DNA of 33,778 nucleotides from IMG/VR virus record IMGVR_UViG_3300021960_005220, positions 1 through 33,778 of that record; one strand, 5' to 3'. The translations under genes and the position numbers were made by a program. Position 1 is the stretch's first letter, and every line of letters begins with the position of its first letter. Under the pieces are notes generated by a model. That model had not been told where the DNA came from. It ran no database searches and saw only the letters and a program-made list of their open reading frames with translations. Below are positions 29,470 to 33,778 of this stretch, in pieces. Origin of the DNA: a virus.

Positions 29470-31409
29470 TAACGCTTACCGTCTTCCCTGACATCCAGGC
29501 GTGGAGAACCTAACTGCCACTGCACACCAAGAGTGTCAGAAGTCACCTTAAGAGCCATCTGCCTAGCTCTAGCTCGCATAAACACTTGGCCTGTATACAC
29601 GCCAACAGAAGTCTCAACTACGTTCTGCGAATCAGCAGGGTCTGACTGATACGTGGTGCCCGGAAAAGACCTAGGGCGAATCTGCAAAGTAACTTGCGGG
29701 TCAGGGGTACCTTCGCCGTACTCCGAACCGTTGAAGTTAACGTCGGGAATCATACGGCGGCACAGCATGAACTTGTCCCCGTCCCCGATATCAAAATCGT
29801 TCGATTGGACGTAAGCAACCATCGCTTCACCGTCAGCATCCACACCGTACTCATGGTTATATAGATTACCTGTAGCGTTAGCCGTTTGAGTCTCAGTGTC
29901 GAACCCAGTGGTCGCCGCTTGAGGGTTGTCGCGTAAAGGGGTGTCGAGCCACGCTGTACGCTCTAGCTGCCCGTAGTACCAAGACTGCTCTACATAGTTG
30001 AACACAACGTACCTATCGTTCCAGTTAGACGCTGCGCTTGGATAGAACCACCAGATTTCATCCCACTCTTCGCTGGTGCCGCATATGATTTGAGCTGCTT
30101 GATCTAGGTTTATGTCGTTAAAAACATAGTTGCGCAGCGTACATGGCAACGTATCTACACGGCCTGTGTACACATAGAACTTGTCTTTACCCATCCAGTA
30201 CGTGATGTTGCCAGACGAGATGCACGCCCTAGGAGATGCTATGGAGATATTGTCGGCGTATTCTTGAACGCCAAATACATCGGTGGTCCCCAGGAACTGT
30301 AGTGCATATAAATTAGTGTCGGACCAAACTAGTATCTCTTGGCGTGTGGGCAACGCCCTTACAATACGCGACCCGCGAGACACCCTCAAGAAACCAGCAG
30401 AGTTAGTTGTGGTGGGAGCCCACTCAAACGGGCTGTCCTGGCTTGCCCAACGTATAAGAAGAGGGTCAAAGTCCGTTGCAGCAGTGCTTCCGTATGGGAC
30501 CGCCCCAAACGCCAGTAGATGCTTATCTTGCTGCGATAAAAGAATCTGCATAACTTTTACAGGCACAGCATTGGCATCATAGCCGTTGCTCGTAGCAAAA
30601 GAAGATAACAGCGTAGCCCGTGTAGCTAGTGCAGCAGAAGGGTCAGAACTACTCCCCCTCTCCCAGTAATATACCTCCCCGTTACGGATGTTAGCTACAA
30701 AGTCATTATCAAAGTTATCTAGGAACCAATCGCGCTGCTCCAGATAGACAGGGCTGGAAGAACCACTCCCCCAAGCACTGCGCCCCCAAGTGCTAGTTCC
30801 CCAGCCATACCCCGCTGTTCTAGTCGCATACCCCGGTTCGATTTCAAAACTTACGGTGATACTCGTACCGCCACCAGCAGCCACAGTAGACGTTGCGGCA
30901 GTAGTTACTTCAAAAGAAAACGAGTTAGCATCTATAACTGTAATTTGGTGGTTAGCGTTTATTTCAGAATCGGGCACTCCACCAACAGTGCCAGTAACGC
31001 CTGCTATAGTTACAAAAGAACCAGTAATAGCATCGTGGCTGGTTATGTTGGCGATAACCGTAGTGCTAGTATCTGTAGTTTCAATACAGTTATCTGTCGT
31101 CGGAGAGCTTAATGTTGGGTTTAGAGCCCTCAGTGGAGTTATGTCGTAGAACGTGGTGCCTGACTGAATATAGAGTTTATTGTTAGTGCCGAGCGCAAGG
31201 AAGTCGTCAAAAAACGTGGTGATCCATGCCCACATCTGGCGGCACGTGCCGTAAAAAGTTTCTACAGTTACTTTAGCCCAACCGCCTATCTTCTCCGGAA
31301 ACCCAGAGTTGAAACGGACTTTATCCCCGTCCCACCAACCACCTTCTCCGGAGTAGTTAGTCTGATCGCGATTAATACCGGACTTAAACTGCAGCTTTAT
31401 AAACGCCAT
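29469..31409 (-). CDS. P22 gp10-like tail hub / packaged-DNA stabilisation protein
   Basis: This 646-residue beta-rich protein begins with FKSGINRDQTNYSGEGGWWDGDKVRF and FPEKIGGW (residues 38-45), the start typical of packaged-DNA stabilisation proteins. Repeated blade-like strands follow (MWAWITTFFDDFLALGT, FLRVSRGSRIVRALPTRQEI, DEIWWFYPSAAS), consistent with a beta-propeller. An Ig-like insertion lies around residues 105-190 (SHDAITGSFVTIAGVTG). The C-terminal part has RQMALKVTSD and LGSPRLDVR. In P22 this protein plugs the portal and attaches the tailspike or needle parts. It is the main argument for a short-tailed phage, together with the T7-like ejection genes. The start is 3 nt from the preceding stop. 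Confidence 0.75.
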   Translation of the reverse strand: MAFIKLQFKSGINRDQTNYSGEGGWWDGDKVRFNSGFPEKIGGWAKVTVETFYGTCRQMWAWITTFFDDFLALGTNNKLYIQSGTTFYDITPLRALNPTLSSPTTDNCIETTDTSTTVIANITSHDAITGSFVTIAGVTGTVGGVPDSEINANHQITVIDANSFSFEVTTAATSTVAAGGGTSITVSFEIEPGYATRTAGYGWGTSTWGRSAWGSGSSSPVYLEQRDWFLDNFDNDFVANIRNGEVYYWERGSSSDPSAALATRATLLSSFATSNGYDANAVPVKVMQILLSQQDKHLLAFGAVPYGSTAATDFDPLLIRWASQDSPFEWAPTTTNSAGFLRVSRGSRIVRALPTRQEILVWSDTNLYALQFLGTTDVFGVQEYADNISIASPRACISSGNITYWMGKDKFYVYTGRVDTLPCTLRNYVFNDINLDQAAQIICGTSEEWDEIWWFYPSAASNWNDRYVVFNYVEQSWYYGQLERTAWLDTPLRDNPQAATTGFDTETQTANATGNLYNHEYGVDADGEAMVAYVQSNDFDIGDGDKFMLCRRMIPDVNFNGSEYGEGTPDPQVTLQIRPRSFPGTTYQSDPADSQNVVETSVGVYTGQVFMRARARQMALKVTSDTLGVQWQLGSPRLDVREDGKR

Positions 31410-31412
31410 AAC

Positions 31413-31988
31413 TTATGTCCATTCAAATCTAACAGTTCCGTCACCACCGTTACCGCCTGTAGATGTAGTGCCGCTTCCGCCGTTCCCGCCGTAAGTCCCA
31501 GCCCCACTTGGAGCGCTACCCGTCAAGTTAGAGACGTTACCCCCGGTAGCACCCCCACCAGAACCGTTAGTTCCAGGGGAGCCAGATTCACCCCCGCCTC
31601 CCCCAGTGCCGCCGTTACCTGTCATTGTGGATACAGACGTAACCAGTGTACCTTGGGTTACCGAACTATCCGTACCGTCACCACCATCACTAATTGGAGC
31701 GCCACCAGCCCCACCACTACCTACAGTATAAGTAAGAGCTTTGCTCCAATCTCCGGGGGCTATGGAGTAAGTGCTTTTAGCCTCCCCACCCCCTCCTCCA
31801 AAGCCTCCGCTCCCCCCCGTCTCACCACCACCCCCGCCACCACCTGCGCCACCAACGTAAATAGTGACTGAAGAAGCACCTATGGGGACAGTCTCATTAC
31901 CAGAGCCAGAAGTGTAGGTATTGGTAACGGGGGTAAAATCTATACCACCGCCGAGAGCCATGTAGTAAGCGTCGAGCGCACCAGCCAT
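31413..31988 (-). CDS. glycine-rich tail-tip or adhesin-like protein (191 aa)
   Basis: After a short N-terminal anchor (AGALDAYYMALGGGIDFTPV) and a beta strand region (NETVPIGASSVTIYV), most of the protein is Gly-rich, with blocks such as GGAGGGGGGGETGGSGG and GGNGGTGGGGG-like runs, then a final strand TVRFEWT. Such polyglycine regions form polyglycine-II sandwiches in adhesins at the tips of some long tail fibres (phage S16 gp38 type), where exposed loops bind the receptor. Here it directly follows the fibre gene, with start and stop overlapping (TAATG). Receptor binding is an inference from composition and position. Glycine-rich proteins of other roles also exist. Confidence 0.6.
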   Translation of the reverse strand: MAGALDAYYMALGGGIDFTPVTNTYTSGSGNETVPIGASSVTIYVGGAGGGGGGGETGGSGGFGGGGGEAKSTYSIAPGDWSKALTYTVGSGGAGGAPISDGGDGTDSSVTQGTLVTSVSTMTGNGGTGGGGGESGSPGTNGSGGGATGGNVSNLTGSAPSGAGTYGGNGGSGTTSTGGNGGDGTVRFEWT

Positions 31989-33214
31989 TAGCTAATGTCC
32001 GTTCCAACTAGCCGCCAAACGGTAGAGGAAAGTTTTTTAATGGCTACACTTCCATTGGTCCCGATAGTGCGACTACCTGTTAAGGTGGTCCATTTCAAGG
32101 TATCTGTAGTAATCGAAAGGGTTATGTTTCCACTCCCACCATTATCTATACAGATAATAGTCCCAACTGGGAAAGCTACGCTGGAGTTGGCAGGTATTGT
32201 AAAAGTCGATGTCGTCCCAGTGAAATAAATAGTCTTCCCCGCGTCCGTCATTACAAGGCCATAAGACGCCCCGCTCTGAGAATTAACCGGAGTTCCGAGA
32301 TAACCAACTGACGTTGTGGCAGGCGTAGCTGCCGGGGTCAAATTCGCACCGGCAGAAACAGTAGCCAGAGCAGAAAATGTTTGTGGGCCAGACCAAGTAT
32401 TAACTCCGTCTAGAAACCCAAGAACAGTCCCGCTTGTTCCTGTTGGGACGCCGAGGTTTGTACGTGCGTCAGAAGCACTCGTAGCCCCCGTGCCGCCGTT
32501 AGCTACAACTAAAGTGCCTGCTATCGTTACGGTACCTGAAGTTGTGACAGGACCCCCGCTGGTTGTAAGGCCGGTAGTCCCTCCATTAACATCAACGCTA
32601 GTAACAGTACCCCCGCTGCCCGTAGCGCTAACCGTAATAGCTCCGCCGCCATTAGTGATTGTGATCCCCGAACCAGCCGTAAGCGTGGCTTTGTCGAGCG
32701 TATTACCCGAAGAGTTACCAATGAGGAGTTGACCGTCGGTGTAAGATGTCTGCCCCGTACCACCTGAAGCAACCGGAAGGGCAGCGCCAAGGGTTAACGA
32801 AGACAGATGCGTTACAGCATCAACAATAGCATTGCTACCAGTGCTAAAGACCCAATTAGTTTTGCCCGCTGGTATAGAGACGTTACTGCCCGCGCCCGTT
32901 CCGCTTTTAACCGTAATAGTCCCGTCGGTGCCGTTATTTATAATGTAGGCTTTTTCGATATTCGGGACTGTTAAATCGTAACCTGCTGTGGCCGTACCCG
33001 TAAGGTTAAGCCGCATATTCCTAGCGGTCTGACTAGCGTTTGTGTCTGTCAACGTAAGCGTAACATTGGCGCTGGAAAACGCTACATCCGCCGAACCAGC
33101 TATAGCTTCTTCGACGGCGGTTCCTAAGTTGGTGTTAGTTATGGTCCCCCATGTGCCGCTGTTTTCCCCCGTAGCCATAAGCTGGATTTTTAGGTTGCTG
33201 TAGGTGCTAGCCAT
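31988..33214 (-). CDS. tail fibre protein (408 aa)
   Basis: This protein is a phage tail-fibre type sequence. The N-terminus (YSNLKIQLMATGENSGTWG, residues 5-23) matches the virion-binding start of many short-tailed phage fibres. Repeats VASGGTGQTS (148-157) and VVANGGTGATS (236-246), followed by RTNLGV, are the classical collar motifs of triple-helical fibres. The rest is Gly/Ser/Thr/Val-rich beta structure, with a C-terminal domain holding SYGLVMTDAGKTIYFTG and WRLVGTDI. No enzyme motif (lyase or hydrolase) is seen, so it likely recognises the host directly or carries the glycine-rich protein encoded next. GAGGAC precedes the ATG. Confidence 0.85.
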   Translation of the reverse strand: MASTYSNLKIQLMATGENSGTWGTITNTNLGTAVEEAIAGSADVAFSSANVTLTLTDTNASQTARNMRLNLTGTATAGYDLTVPNIEKAYIINNGTDGTITVKSGTGAGSNVSIPAGKTNWVFSTGSNAIVDAVTHLSSLTLGAALPVASGGTGQTSYTDGQLLIGNSSGNTLDKATLTAGSGITITNGGGAITVSATGSGGTVTSVDVNGGTTGLTTSGGPVTTSGTVTIAGTLVVANGGTGATSASDARTNLGVPTGTSGTVLGFLDGVNTWSGPQTFSALATVSAGANLTPAATPATTSVGYLGTPVNSQSGASYGLVMTDAGKTIYFTGTTSTFTIPANSSVAFPVGTIICIDNGGSGNITLSITTDTLKWTTLTGSRTIGTNGSVAIKKLSSTVWRLVGTDIS

Positions 33215-33223
33215 GTTGTCCTC

Positions 33224-33778
33224 TTAATTCGGTATGTCTGTCCAAGTGACTGAGTTTGTTGTGTTTACTGCGGTCCAGGTAACCGAATTGCTGTCATTGA
33301 CCCCTGTCCAGTTAGGTGTCTGCCCTGTAGGTATAATACTCCAAATTAGTACTCCAGATACATAGCCTATTGCTGACACCCCTGTAACCGTAACGACTGT
33401 CTGTGTGTCTACACTTACAGAGCCAGTTTGACCCGTTCCGGCTACCCCCGAAACAACTACAGATTTGGGCAAACTAACCGTTACTGAGCCGACTTCCCCT
33501 GTGCCAGCTTCTCCAGTTACGCTTACATTTGCGGTAGTCTGGACTGTTACTGAGCCGACTTCCCCTGAGCCAGCAACTCCAGTTACGTTTACGCTTACAC
33601 TTGTAGGGACCTGGACCGTTACTGAGCCGACTTCCCCTGTGCCAGCAACTCCAGTTACGCTTACATTTGCGGTAGTCTGGACTGTTACTGAGCCGACTTC
33701 CCCTGAGCCAGCAACTCCAGTTACGCTTACATTTGCGGTAGTCTGGACTGTTACTGAGCCGACTTCCCCTGAGCCAGC
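33224..33778 (-). CDS. 3' part of a repeat-containing virion protein (partial)
   Basis: An open frame runs on the minus strand from the window edge to the stop at 33224-33226, giving 184 residues without the N-terminus. An internal ATG at 33472 is not the true start, because the frame and repeats continue upstream of it. Six repeats of 22 residues (one of 24) follow the pattern AGSGEVGSVTVQTTANVSVT and should form stacked beta strands. The C-terminal part (GVLIWSIIPTG) ends in three short W-T motifs (PNWTGV, VTWTAV, VTWTDI), a pattern often found at the ends of phage structural proteins. It could be a tail or capsid surface protein; the missing 5' part would decide. The tail-fibre gene follows 9 nt after its stop. 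Confidence 0.7.
   Translation of the reverse strand, partial: AGSGEVGSVTVQTTANVSVTGVAGSGEVGSVTVQTTANVSVTGVAGTGEVGSVTVQVPTSVSVNVTGVAGSGEVGSVTVQTTANVSVTGEAGTGEVGSVTVSLPKSVVVSGVAGTGQTGSVSVDTQTVVTVTGVSAIGYVSGVLIWSIIPTGQTPNWTGVNDSNSVTWTAVNTTNSVTWTDIPN
33377..33778 (-). repeat. 66-bp tandem repeats at the right edge
   Basis: Units run from the window edge to 33377: 33713-33778 and 33647-33712 (identical, 66 bp), 33575-33646 (72 bp with a 6-bp insertion), 33509-33574 (two bases different from the first two), and two more diverged units at 33443-33508 and 33377-33442. Divergence grows toward the 3' end of the gene. The array may continue beyond the window. Confidence 0.95.

Noticed and set aside
33377-33778. 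CRISPR array or diversity-generating variable repeat at the right edge
   Set aside because: Repeats are directly adjacent without spacers, in frame with a protein, and no cas gene or reverse transcriptase is visible.

Overview
The window is a 33.8-kb piece of a tailed double-stranded DNA phage genome, most likely a short-tailed (podovirus-like) phage of an alphaproteobacterium. Three things point there. The gene at 9907-10365 encodes a GcrA-type regulator, a family typical of Alphaproteobacteria. The minus-strand genes at 18137-27154 follow the T7 gp13-gp14-gp15-gp16 ejection-protein order. The protein at 29469-31409 resembles the P22 gp10 packaged-DNA stabilisation/tail-hub family. No integrase, repressor, terminase, portal, major capsid or RNA polymerase gene is visible; the missing head and packaging genes probably lie beyond the right edge, upstream in the minus-strand operon.

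Layout. (1) 1-5381, plus strand: an accessory or early module whose core is a MoxR/CobS-like AAA+ ATPase, a CobT-like protein with an HEXXH motif and a VWA domain, and a DUF3150-like partner, plus small unknown genes. It starts from a good sigma-70-type promoter (697-725) and ends at a strong intrinsic terminator (5437-5469). (2) 5523-18108, plus strand: replication, recombination and regulation. Genes are a VRR-NUC nuclease, a family A DNA polymerase with proofreading domain, a stand-alone DnaA domain IV, a methyltransferase/glycosyltransferase pair, GcrA, a MazZ/DUF5664-like protein, a Fe-S RecB-type nuclease, an HNH protein, a SNF2 helicase, a Cys4 protein with an acidic tail, a small HTH protein, and a primase-helicase. 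(3) 18110-18136: a GC-rich hairpin between the convergent operons. (4) 18137-33778, minus strand: virion genes, transcribed right to left. They are a repeat protein cut by the window edge, a tail fibre, a glycine-rich tip-like protein, a hub, a jelly-roll-like structural protein, and five internal/ejection proteins including a lysozyme and a 1782-residue protein. Start and stop codons in this operon often overlap (TAATG or ATGA).

The most unusual signal is regulatory. Two different perfect palindromes recur in the left 5.5 kb, mostly 16-19 nt before start codons: TTGTGACA-N-TGTCACAA (three sites, one with a 2-nt centre) and GTTGCA-W-TGCAAC (three perfect sites and one degenerate). Two GTTGCA copies lie inside coding sequence in different reading frames, so protein coding does not explain them. 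The same genes share an unusually uniform GAAGGAGAA ribosome-binding block. Together these look like a dedicated operator or RNA-hairpin control layer over the AAA+/VWA module and the start of the replication module.

No stretch over 300 bases lacks a gene candidate. The loosest region is 10728-11027, which holds only two weak small genes and a tRNA T-arm-like sequence. I saw no complete tRNA or rRNA gene, CRISPR array, insertion sequence or reverse transcriptase. All family assignments come from reading motifs; no database search was run.
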